Shown here: positions 1-6,689 of the stretch, piece by piece | Layout: each line of letters begins with the position of its first letter | How positions within the stretch are numbered: position 1 is the stretch's first letter | Assembly (NCBI GenBank): GCA_000402075.1 | Contig: ARWO01000029.1 | Coordinates: 1-12,541 of the forward strand | DNA length: 12,541 nt | Reading direction: 5' to 3' | DNA from: Thaumarchaeota archaeon SCGC AAA007-O23 | GTDB lineage: Archaea > Thermoproteota > Nitrososphaeria > Nitrososphaerales > Nitrosopumilaceae | Translations under genes and position numbers: made by a program | The notes under the pieces: model-generated | Seen by the model: only the letters and a program-made list of their open reading frames with translations | Told to the model about the DNA's origin: nothing | The model's database searches: none

Positions 1-1326
1 ATAGATACTGTCTAAGATTTCTAGAACACTACAAAATTCAGCTAATGTTATATTTCTAAATGGATATGCTTGTCTGATTATTTTATACGCAAAATCAATA
101 GACAATTCTCCCATCTGCAATGATAATCCTACTAGGTGATGAGCCAAAACATCAAGAGATTTGTTGTGAATTTTTTGTTCTTCAATGGAACTATTTTTTA
201 TTCTATCAAGGATTGCTTTTGTTTCAAATTCATCATCAGGACTATTTGTGATAATTAGCCCTCTTGCAGAAGAATTTCGGAAATGTTTACTCCTACCTAT
301 TCGTTGCATTAATTTTGATACCTGACGTGGTGAGCCATAATGAATTACAAGTTCCACCGAACCAATATCTAATCCTAATTCAAGAGATGATGTGCATACA
401 ACTATACCACTTGACCCACTCCGAAGTATGCTTTCTGTTTCTTCTCTAACTTGTTTTGATAATGAGCCATGATGTAATTCTATATTCATCAAAGTCTTTT
501 CTCTTAGTACTGAAGCTAGAAATTCAGATTCGCCCCTAGTGTTAGTAAACAAAAGAATTGGAGAGTTTATGCCTGATTTTTCAATATATTGAATAGTTGA
601 ATCAGCTACTTCAGATATTGAGCCTTTCACAAATTTGACTTCAACATCATACTTTCTCATTGATTCATCCTGAATTATTTTACATGGTTTCTCTGTTCCA
701 ACAAGAAAATGTCCAGCATCCTCAATATTTCCAATAGTTGCTGATAAGCCAGTTCGGATGATTTTTTGGTTTGAGTTAAGTTGTAATCTTTCTAGGCTTA
801 TTGATAGTTGAGAACCTCTTTCATTTGACAAAAGCTCATGTACTTCATCAATTATGACTCGTTCCAATTCAGAAAGTGCAGTTAACATTTTCTGCTGGGT
901 AAGAAGGATGACAAGTGTTTCTGGCGTTGTAATTAATACATCGGGTGGTGAGTCTGAAATTTTTTTTCTAAGTGATTGAGGTGTATCGCCATGTCTAACT
1001 TGAATTGTTAGACCATCTAATTCAGCATATTTGGTTATTCGTCGAAAAACATCGCGGTTAAGTGCTCTTAACGGTGTAATGTAAAGCATCTTGATCATTC
1101 CCTGCTTTTTTGTTTCCTTTATCTGGGAAAAGGTAGGAATTACTGAGCATTCCGTTTTACCGGAACCGGTTGGCGCTATAATTAATGAATCAATTTTTTG
1201 GTAAATTATTGGTAGAGCTCTTTTTTGGATATCAGTTAACTGTTCGAATCCTAATGAATGAAATTTTTCTTCTAGAAAAGCTTCAGGAAGATGACTCTTC
1301 AATATTTTTTGTTCTAAGTCGCTCAT
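1..1326 (-). CDS. lhr: Lhr-type superfamily 2 helicase, N-terminal 442 residues (runs off the left edge)
   Basis: ATP-dependent nucleic-acid helicase of the Lhr (large helicase-related) family, thought to act in DNA repair or RNA handling. Reading down from the ATG at 1326, the frame is open to base 1. Visible motifs in order are TDIQKRA (Q motif, residues 31-37), APTGSGKT (Walker A, 51-58), TPLRAL (84-89), TPETL (134-138), DEVHEL (Walker B, 160-165), LSATIGN (motif III, 194-200), a second RecA lobe with SSLELGLDIG (313-322), and QRIGRS (motif VI, 341-346). The DEVHEL and SATIGN pair is typical of Lhr rather than Hel308. Both helicase lobes are present; the C-terminal Lhr-specific part lies outside the window. 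A stop codon sits three codons above the ATG and the next Met is at residue 77, so this start is well fixed. Its first 44 bases overlap the small membrane gene upstream, so the two are probably co-transcribed. Confidence 0.9.
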   Translation of the reverse strand, partial: MSDLEQKILKSHLPEAFLEEKFHSLGFEQLTDIQKRALPIIYQKIDSLIIAPTGSGKTECSVIPTFSQIKETKKQGMIKMLYITPLRALNRDVFRRITKYAELDGLTIQVRHGDTPQSLRKKISDSPPDVLITTPETLVILLTQQKMLTALSELERVIIDEVHELLSNERGSQLSISLERLQLNSNQKIIRTGLSATIGNIEDAGHFLVGTEKPCKIIQDESMRKYDVEVKFVKGSISEVADSTIQYIEKSGINSPILLFTNTRGESEFLASVLREKTLMNIELHHGSLSKQVREETESILRSGSSGIVVCTSSLELGLDIGSVELVIHYGSPRQVSKLMQRIGRSKHFRNSSARGLIITNSPDDEFETKAILDRIKNSSIEEQKIHNKSLDVLAHHLVGLSLQMGELSIDFAYKIIRQAYPFRNITLAEFCSVLEILDSIY

Positions 1327-1402
1327 AAACTATTGCACCTACGATCCCTGCAGCAAATAAAATAATTCCAATAATAGGAATGTAATCAAAAAGTTCTGCC
1401 AT
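1283..1402 (-). CDS. 39-residue single-span membrane protein overlapping the helicase start
   Basis: I do not recognise this small gene. The ATG at 1402 opens a 39-residue frame that begins MAELFDYIPIIG. It has one strongly hydrophobic segment (about residues 8-25, rich in Ile, Ala and Gly), followed by a basic stretch YERLRTKN and an acidic-Ser tail EESSS. That pattern fits a single-span membrane protein with its C-terminus in the cytoplasm by the positive-inside rule. It lies between the RecA-like gene (stop at 1435) and the helicase, and overlaps the helicase by 44 bases in another frame. A TATA-like TTTAATAT lies about 24 bases upstream of the ATG, the spacing expected of a leaderless archaeal transcript. 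Without this gene, that promoter would give the helicase a leader of about 75 bases. No homology is claimed. Confidence 0.6.
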   Translation of the reverse strand: MAELFDYIPIIGIILFAAGIVGAIVYERLRTKNIEESSS

Positions 1403-1422
1403 TGAATATACACATTCCTAGC

Positions 1423-1430
1423 ATATTAAA
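1423..1430 (-). promoter_or_regulatory. TATA-like box upstream of the 39-residue membrane gene and lhr
   Basis: On the minus strand this reads TTTAATAT. Its centre is about 24 bases before the ATG at 1402, which matches the TATA-to-start distance for leaderless archaeal mRNAs. It lies in the 32-base gap after the RecA-like gene, so the small gene and the helicase may have their own promoter besides any read-through. Confidence 0.4.
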
Positions 1431-1434
1431 TAGA

Positions 1435-2085
1435 TTAAGATTGATCAGTAAGACCTTTCGATGTTATAGTATATTGAAATTGTTTATTTGCAAAGGGAGA
1501 AATGGCTTGGCATGAATATCCATTGTTATTTTTTGAAAGTTTAATTTTAGTATGTATATACATGCTGATTGATTCTTCCAAGTTTTCCTTTTCCTGTTTG
1601 TTAATAGTTCTAACAATGTTAGTAACAATTATAGGAATTTTGCCATCAATGGCAATACTTGATAAATTATGCATGTATTTCATAAAGGAAATATATTTTT
1701 CAAGAGACTGTTCTTTTTTTGAATACTCAAATGAGAAAAGATCCGTTACGCTATCAACTATAATCAAAGAATAGCTCTCGGGCGATGTTTTTGATAAACA
1801 ATCAATCTGCTGTGCAGTGTTGGTAATACGATTTACCTTGATTTTATCAAGTAATGATGAGTTAATTTTCTGTAATCGCATCATTTCAACAAGTCTTTCA
1901 GGTCTAAACTCACCGATCGTATCTTGGAAAAGAATCTCTTTTCCATTATGTAAAGCATTAACGCAAATTTGGAATATCAGCTGCGTTTTTCCTGTAGCGC
2001 TTTGTCCAGAAATACTAGTAATTAATCCCTCTTTGATACCACCGCCAAGAAATTTATCAAGTTCTTTTAATCCTGTTTCGATCAT
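1435..2085 (-). CDS. RecA/RadA-family recombinase paralog (RadB-like ATPase)
   Basis: A 216-residue single-domain ATPase of the RecA/RadA/KaiC superfamily, probably an accessory recombination protein. It opens with the RadB-like signature TGLKELDKFLGGGIKEG (residues 4-20). Walker A is GQSATGKT (27-34), a RadA-like IGEFRPERL follows at 57-65, and Walker B is LIIVD (107-111). The N-terminal helix-hairpin-helix domain of full-length RadA is missing, and the length is close to that of RadB. In the strand that normally ends TNQV, this protein has TNIV (155-158), so the usual ATP-sensing Gln is Ile. An in-frame stop upstream of the ATG leaves no better start. It is first in a minus-strand group with a small membrane gene and an Lhr helicase, which fits DNA repair. 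Which paralog it is, and whether it retains ATPase activity, cannot be settled from sequence alone. Confidence 0.8.
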   Translation of the reverse strand: MIETGLKELDKFLGGGIKEGLITSISGQSATGKTQLIFQICVNALHNGKEILFQDTIGEFRPERLVEMMRLQKINSSLLDKIKVNRITNTAQQIDCLSKTSPESYSLIIVDSVTDLFSFEYSKKEQSLEKYISFMKYMHNLSSIAIDGKIPIIVTNIVRTINKQEKENLEESISMYIHTKIKLSKNNNGYSCQAISPFANKQFQYTITSKGLTDQS

Positions 2086-2102
2086 GTCTTTGTTTACGCT
2101 AA

Positions 2103-2112
2103 AAAACTAAAG
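2103..2112 (-). promoter_or_regulatory. TATA-like box for the RecA-like gene
   Basis: The minus strand reads CTTTAGTTTT, centred about 23 bases above the ATG at 2085. A similar TTTAGTTTA element lies at the matching place before the adenosyltransferase gene at 10893. Position and AT content are the only evidence. Confidence 0.3.
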
Positions 2113-2142
2113 AGATTTTCCTAAATAATCGATAGGCAAGGC

Positions 2143-2152
2143 TTTAATTATA
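2143..2152 (+). promoter_or_regulatory. TATA-like box for the Lsm gene
   Basis: TTTAATTATA is centred about 40 bases before the GTG at 2187. Transcription would then start roughly 13 bases before the start codon, giving a short leader. It is the most TATA-like word in the 101-base divergent spacer 2086-2186. Confidence 0.4.
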
Positions 2153-2186
2153 GTACTCAAAGAAAATTGCATTAAGTGGATAACTA

Positions 2187-2429
2187 GTGTCACAAACAAC
2201 AGCAAAAAGACCATTAACAACCTTACAAAAACAAACAAAAAAAAGCGTTATTGTTAGATTGAAAAATGATGTTGAGTATAAAGGTAAAATAGATAATGTT
2301 GATTCTTATATGAATTTGATAATGACTGATGCTGAAGAACTAAAAGATGGAAAGGCTGTTGAGAAGTTTGGAAGAGTAATTTTACGGGGAAATAACGTAC
2401 TCTTTATCAAATTAGAAAATGAACTTTAA
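2187..2429 (+). CDS. Lsm/Sm-like archaeal RNA-binding protein
   Basis: An 80-residue Sm-fold protein that should form a heptameric (or hexameric) ring binding U-rich RNA. After a basic N-terminal extension of about 17 residues, the Sm1 motif runs from about residue 18 to 49 and includes the RNA-contacting loop DSYMN (39-43). The Sm2 motif FGRVILRGNNVLFI (62-75) carries the RGNN loop. The variable region between them is short (about 12 residues), as in archaeal Lsm proteins. The start is GTG, giving MSQTTAKRP; it is the first codon after a TATA-like element at the right distance. The metK start is 13 bases after the stop, so the two may share a transcript. The family assignment is firm; the RNA partners cannot be told from here. 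Confidence 0.93.
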   Translation: MSQTTAKRPLTTLQKQTKKSVIVRLKNDVEYKGKIDNVDSYMNLIMTDAEELKDGKAVEKFGRVILRGNNVLFIKLENEL

Positions 2430-2442
2430 ACTATAATTACAA

Positions 2443-3603
2443 ATGTCAAAAACCTATATTTTCACATCAGAGTCAGTAACTGAAGGTCATCCAGATAAGG
2501 TATCTGACCACATTTCTGATGCAATACTGGACGAATTTCTTAGACAGGATCCAGATTCAAGGGTAGCGGTTGAGACACTCGTAACAACAGACTTTGTTGC
2601 AGTTGCTGGTGAGGTCACATCAAAAGGTAAGTTTGACATTGAGAAAGTTGTCAGGGATACTATTGCGGAAATTGGTTATGACGATCCTGCATTGAAGTTT
2701 GATGCAAAAACCTGTGAAGTTATTGTGAAAATAGATCCACAGAGTCCAAATATTTCTCAAGGAGTAACGATATCACAAACACAAAAGGAACAAGGTGCAG
2801 GAGACCAAGGATTGATGTTTGGATATGCAACAAATGAAACTGACGAGTTTATGCCTTTACCAATATCACTTGCTCATAAGCTTACAAAAAAACTTGCCGA
2901 GGTTAGAAAATCAAAAGAATTAGCATGGGTTAGACCTGATGGCAAGTCTCAAGTTTCTGTCGCATATGTAGATGACAAACCAGAAAGGGTCGAAACCATT
3001 GTCATTTCAACGCAGCATGATCCTGAAATATCAAATGAAGAGATTAGAAAACAGATTATTGATAAAGTGATTAAGCCTGTTTGTGGAAATTGGTGGCACG
3101 AAGATATTACAATTCATGTAAATCCAACCGGAAAATTTGAAATTGGGGGACCGCATGGTGATGCAGGCCTTACCGGTAGAAAAATTATTGTTGATTCTTA
3201 TGGTGGAATGGGAAGACATGGTGGTGGTGCATTTTCAGGAAAGGATCCATCAAAGGTGGATAGGTCAGCATGTTACATGTGTAGATATGTTGCAAAAAAT
3301 TTAGTGGCTGCAGGTCTTGCCGACAGATGTGAGATACAAATTGCTTATTCCATTGGAGTTTGCCAGCCGCTGTCATTGATGGTTAACACATTTGAAACAA
3401 ACAAAATACCTGAAGAGGAAATTGAGAAAATTCTAAACTCACACTTTGATATGAAGCCGGCCTCAATAGTTTCTCATCTAGACCTAAAGAGACCAATTTA
3501 CAAAAAAACTGCAGGCTATGGTCATTTTGGTAGAAATGAATCAGAATTTACCTGGGAAAAGACGGACAAATCTGAAGAGCTAAGAAAGGCGGCTGGACTG
3601 TAA
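2443..3603 (+). CDS. metK: S-adenosylmethionine synthetase, bacterial/eukaryotic type
   Basis: Makes S-adenosylmethionine from methionine and ATP in the cytoplasm. The 386 residues match the bacterial and eukaryotic MetK family (COG0192) in length and motifs: SVTEGHPDK (11-19) with the catalytic His, GAGDQG (118-123), DSYGG (251-255), and the glycine-rich GGGAFSGKDPSKVDRS loop (260-275) that binds phosphates. It is not the distinct archaeal MAT family (COG1812), whose sequence is quite different. The ATG lies 13 bases after the Lsm stop, so they may be co-transcribed. Its last 24 bases overlap the convergent epimerase-like gene on the other strand. SAM is the methyl donor for the corrin-ring methyltransferases, one of which (cbiD) lies nearby; a functional reason for the proximity is only inference. 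Confidence 0.97.
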   Translation: MSKTYIFTSESVTEGHPDKVSDHISDAILDEFLRQDPDSRVAVETLVTTDFVAVAGEVTSKGKFDIEKVVRDTIAEIGYDDPALKFDAKTCEVIVKIDPQSPNISQGVTISQTQKEQGAGDQGLMFGYATNETDEFMPLPISLAHKLTKKLAEVRKSKELAWVRPDGKSQVSVAYVDDKPERVETIVISTQHDPEISNEEIRKQIIDKVIKPVCGNWWHEDITIHVNPTGKFEIGGPHGDAGLTGRKIIVDSYGGMGRHGGGAFSGKDPSKVDRSACYMCRYVAKNLVAAGLADRCEIQIAYSIGVCQPLSLMVNTFETNKIPEEEIEKILNSHFDMKPASIVSHLDLKRPIYKKTAGYGHFGRNESEFTWEKTDKSEELRKAAGL

Positions 3604-4453
3604 AAATTCTGCAACTGTTGTTAATTTAACATCAGATAATTTTTTAAGCTGTTTTCCATCGCTTGTGTAATCTCCAACTAGGATGTTTAGTGATTCTAAA
3701 CCGTAAACACTTCTTGTATTACGTTTTGCTTCATCATACGCACTCTCTAGATTGATTTTTTGAATTTTTACACTGGTATTTTTAGTAAAAAGCTTCACAA
3801 AATCTTCAAAGCTCATTTTTTGTGGTCCCACTAGATCTAAAATCTTTTTAGAAAATTTTTTCTCATTAATGGCTTCTAGGATAATTTTTGCGACATCTGC
3901 CACAGATATTGGTTGTAATCTATATTTGCCAGAACCTGGAATGATAATAACACCTTTTTTCATCTGCTTGGAAAGAGCTTTGGTTAGGTAGTCTGTTTTT
4001 CCTATAATGTAAGAGGCGCGAAATATAGTATAATCTAACCCAGAGTTAATTATTTCGCGTTCAGCCTTGTATTTTGAAACAAAATAATCTGACTTGTTGC
4101 TTCTAGAAACACCAAGACCACTGATAAAGATAATTTTTTTAATGCCTGCATTTTTGCACGCTTTAATTACATTTTTTTGTCAGATTGAGATTGATTTCTT
4201 CAAACGTAGATTTTGATGATTGTCTTCCTATACCAATTAGATGTATCAAAGCATCGTAATTTTTTAGTTTAGTTTGAAGTTTTGGTTCTAAGAGATTTGT
4301 AGATGTTATCTTTACTTCAGAGACATGTTTACGAAAATTTTTTCGGGAAATTCCTAAAACTTTGATTTTATTTTTGTGAAGAAAATTTCTTAGATTTTTA
4401 CCTACAAAGCCATTAGCGCCAGTAACTACTATACCTCTAGATATGCTTGACAT
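3580..4453 (-). pseudogene. NAD(P)-binding epimerase-like SDR protein, interrupted by a +1 frameshift
   Basis: An atypical short-chain dehydrogenase of the NDUFA9/NAD-dependent epimerase type, about 290 residues if repaired. The N-terminal part from the ATG at 4453 has the Rossmann motif VTGANGFVG (residues 10-18) and DALIHLIG. It runs into a stop at 4163-4165 just after a run of seven A (4172-4178, minus strand). Dropping one A restores a frame reading TKNVIKACKNAGIKKIIF, then ISGLGVS, a YFVSK segment of the catalytic YxxxK type, and continues to the stop at 3580. The join falls at exactly the point expected for this fold, so the two halves belong to one gene. A GTG at 4465 could extend the start by four residues, but MSSISRG fits the family better. 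The break may be a sequencing error in the homopolymer, a true recent mutation, or a slippage site. Substrate is unknown. Confidence 0.82.
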
Positions 4454-4476
4454 GAAAAAAATCACACAACAATTGA

Positions 4477-4484
4477 TTTTAAGG
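4477..4484. promoter_or_regulatory. Shared TATA-like element between the divergent epimerase-like gene and cbiD
   Basis: TTTTAAGG on the plus strand is centred about 24 bases before the GTG of cbiD. Its complement CCTTAAAA is centred about 27 bases before the ATG at 4453. The whole divergent spacer is only 50 bases, so the near-palindromic TTTTAA core could serve both directions. This rests on position alone. Confidence 0.35.
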
Positions 4485-4503
4485 ATATCATTAGTTATTC
4501 ATC

Positions 4504-5601
4504 GTGGATCCGCCAGAAAAACCTAAAGGTAATTTACGTACTGGATTCACTACTGGTACAAGTGCTGCAGCTGCCTCAGTTGCGGCTGTTTTATCAATTA
4601 TTAATCAGAAAAAAACTGAATCGGTTGATGTTTTACTTCCAAAAAAATCTAGAATCACAATTAATATCAATAGTTGTGAATTTGAAAAAAACAAGGCGCA
4701 TTGCTCGGTAATTAAAGACGCAGGTGATGATCCTGATGTAACGCATGGTGCAGAAATTGTCGTTGACTTGGAACTAACACCAAACCCAAATTCCATCGAA
4801 ATAGATGGTGGTGAAGGTGTGGGTAGAGTAACAAAACCTGGAATAGGATTAGATATTGGCCAAGCTGCAATTAATCCAACTCCACGAAAAATGATCATTG
4901 AAAATTTAACCGAAGTTGGTAAAGAAATTTTAGAAAAAAATGGAATCAAGGTAATAATATCAGTTCCAAAGGGTAAGGAGCTTGGACCAAAGACTGACAA
5001 CCCTCGAATTGGAATAGTTGACGGAATATCAATTCTAGGAACAAGTGGAATTGTAATGCCATACTCAACTGCATCATTTGCAGCTGCTATTAGACTGCAG
5101 CTTGATGTTGTACAATCGATGGGAGATGACACAGTTGTCCTAACAACCGGTGGAAGAAGCGAGGATTTTGCTAGGAATGTTTTTGATCTTCCTGATCATT
5201 CATTCGTACAGTTTGGAGATTTTTCTGGATATACAATTTCACAATGCGCAAAAAAAGGAATGAGTAAAGCGCATGTTGGTGGATTTATCGGGAAATTTGC
5301 CAAGATGGCAACTGGTGTCAAACAGACACATGTAAAGGGCTCAAAAGTAAACATGGATTTTCTCTCAGAATTGGCAAAAAAATGCAAGGCTGATGAGGAT
5401 GTTGTTCAGAAAATAAAAAATGCAAATACTGCTAGAAATGTTCAAGAGATTATTCTTGAAAATAATATTGATGGATTCTTTGATTTGATTTGTTCAGAAG
5501 TTTACAAACAAATGAGAGGTCATTCAGAAAATAAGATCCCTATTGAAATTATACTGTTTAATTTCGATGGGAATGTTTTGGCACGCTATCCCAAACAGTA
5601 A
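4504..5601 (+). CDS. cbiD: Cobalt-precorrin-5B (C1)-methyltransferase
   Basis: Adds the C1 methyl group to cobalt-precorrin-5B from SAM in the anaerobic (cobalt-early) cobalamin pathway. The 365 residues are a normal CbiD length. The family signature LRTGFTTGTSAAAA starts at residue 11, followed by DAGDDPDVTHGAEI (about 76-89), GEGVGRVTKPGIG (about 104-116), a conserved GTSGIVMPYS (179-188) and the late VGGFIGKFAKMATGVKQTH segment. CbiD is unrelated in sequence to the other corrin methyltransferases, so the call is firm. The start is GTG at 4504, ten residues before the signature, with a TATA-like element about 24 bases away. It heads a plus-strand series with cbiG (32 bases downstream), cbiX and cbiC, matching consecutive or near-consecutive steps. 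Confidence 0.96.
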   Translation: MDPPEKPKGNLRTGFTTGTSAAAASVAAVLSIINQKKTESVDVLLPKKSRITININSCEFEKNKAHCSVIKDAGDDPDVTHGAEIVVDLELTPNPNSIEIDGGEGVGRVTKPGIGLDIGQAAINPTPRKMIIENLTEVGKEILEKNGIKVIISVPKGKELGPKTDNPRIGIVDGISILGTSGIVMPYSTASFAAAIRLQLDVVQSMGDDTVVLTTGGRSEDFARNVFDLPDHSFVQFGDFSGYTISQCAKKGMSKAHVGGFIGKFAKMATGVKQTHVKGSKVNMDFLSELAKKCKADEDVVQKIKNANTARNVQEIILENNIDGFFDLICSEVYKQMRGHSENKIPIEIILFNFDGNVLARYPKQ

Positions 5602-5605
5602 GGAA

Positions 5606-5615
5606 TTTTATTAAA
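5606..5615 (+). promoter_or_regulatory. TATA-like box for cbiG
   Basis: TTTTATTAAA lies in the 32-base gap between cbiD and cbiG, centred about 24 bases before the ATG at 5634. This suggests that cbiG starts a separate leaderless transcript, in addition to any read-through from cbiD. Confidence 0.4.
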
Positions 5616-5633
5616 CTAGCATACAATCAACAT

Positions 5634-6689
5634 ATGGAAAAAATAGCTATTTTAGCCATTACTAAAAATGGCATTAAGATCGCAAAAGAACTGAAGGAAA
5701 AATTCTCTTCCTGGGAAGTATTTGCGCCCAATAAATTCTCTGATGATAACACAAGCATTAACTGGTATGGCGATAACACATCGACAAAAATTGTAGAATT
5801 ATTCAAATCAAATGATGCACTAGTTTGTTTGTTCTCATTAGGTGCAGTTGTAAGATTAATTTCGCCACACTTGAAAGATAAGAAAACTGACCCTGCCGTT
5901 ATTGTAATTGACGATAAGGCTCAGTTTGTAATCAGTACACTTTCTGGTCATCTAGGTGGAGCAAACAAACTTACAAACGATATTGCAGACAGACTTGGTG
6001 CAACACCTGTAATAACAACAGCAGCTGATGTAAACAAAACCATTGCGGTAGATCTTGTTGGAAAAGATTTTGGGTGGAAGATTGATGATGACTCCAATGT
6101 AACTAAGATTAGCGCGTTTATGGTCAACGAGGAAAAAATTGGTGTGTATCAAAACTGTGGAAGAAAAGATTGGTGGGAAAATAAGCTACCGGCCAATGTT
6201 ACTGTATATCCTACAATCAATGAACTAAAAAATTCAGATTCAAAGGGGTATTTGATCATAACAGATGAAATTGTTGACGATGATTTGTTACAAAATTCAG
6301 TAGTTTATAGACCGCCAAGTCTAGTAGTGGGAGTTGGATTACACTGGGATACTACAAAAGAAACTATCAAAGACGGTTTAATGAGATGCATGAATGAGTT
6401 CAAACTTAGTGAAAAATCAATTACGAAATTTGTGTCGATTAAGAAAGAAAAAGATGTAGTTGGTCTTACTGAACTTGCAAAGGAAATATCAAAGACTATA
6501 GAATATTTTGAAAAGGAGGAGCTTGCTTCTATTTCTACTCCAAATCCATCAAAAACTGTTCAAACATTTGAAGGAACGGCGAGTGTCTCAGAAGCTGCAG
6601 CGATAAAATCGTCAGGGGGAGAATTAGTTGTTGAGAAACAGAAATTTCCTCCAAATTTAACTATAGCAATAGCGAGGATACAAAATTGA
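5634..6689 (+). CDS. cbiG: Cobalt-precorrin-5A hydrolase
   Basis: Opens the delta-lactone of cobalt-precorrin-5A and releases acetaldehyde, completing ring contraction in the anaerobic B12 pathway. The 351 residues have the usual CbiG layout: an N-terminal part beginning MEKIAILAITKNG, a central signature with LGAVVRLISPHLKDKKTDPA (about 69-88) and ISTLSGHLGGANKL (about 101-114), and a C-terminal domain starting VVGVGLHWDT (about 231-240). In many CbiG proteins that last motif is closer to GIGCRRGT, so this version is divergent and lacks the Cys. The closing part, SVSEAAAIKSSGGELVV (from about 319), fits the family. The gene precedes cbiX with a 4-base overlap (TTGA), indicating translational coupling. 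Function is inferred from the family and position. Confidence 0.94.
   Translation: MEKIAILAITKNGIKIAKELKEKFSSWEVFAPNKFSDDNTSINWYGDNTSTKIVELFKSNDALVCLFSLGAVVRLISPHLKDKKTDPAVIVIDDKAQFVISTLSGHLGGANKLTNDIADRLGATPVITTAADVNKTIAVDLVGKDFGWKIDDDSNVTKISAFMVNEEKIGVYQNCGRKDWWENKLPANVTVYPTINELKNSDSKGYLIITDEIVDDDLLQNSVVYRPPSLVVGVGLHWDTTKETIKDGLMRCMNEFKLSEKSITKFVSIKKEKDVVGLTELAKEISKTIEYFEKEELASISTPNPSKTVQTFEGTASVSEAAAIKSSGGELVVEKQKFPPNLTIAIARIQN

Noticed and set aside
264..449. A 61-residue plus-strand open frame
   Set aside because: It is antisense to the helicase motifs and has no promoter or ribosome site of note.
1502..2110. Two plus-strand open frames of 90 and 97 residues
   Set aside because: They are antisense to the RecA-like ATPase, whose P-loop and Walker B show that it is the real gene.
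4605..5132. A 175-residue minus-strand open frame
   Set aside because: It is an antisense shadow of cbiD, very rich in Ser, Pro and Ile, with no recognisable motif.
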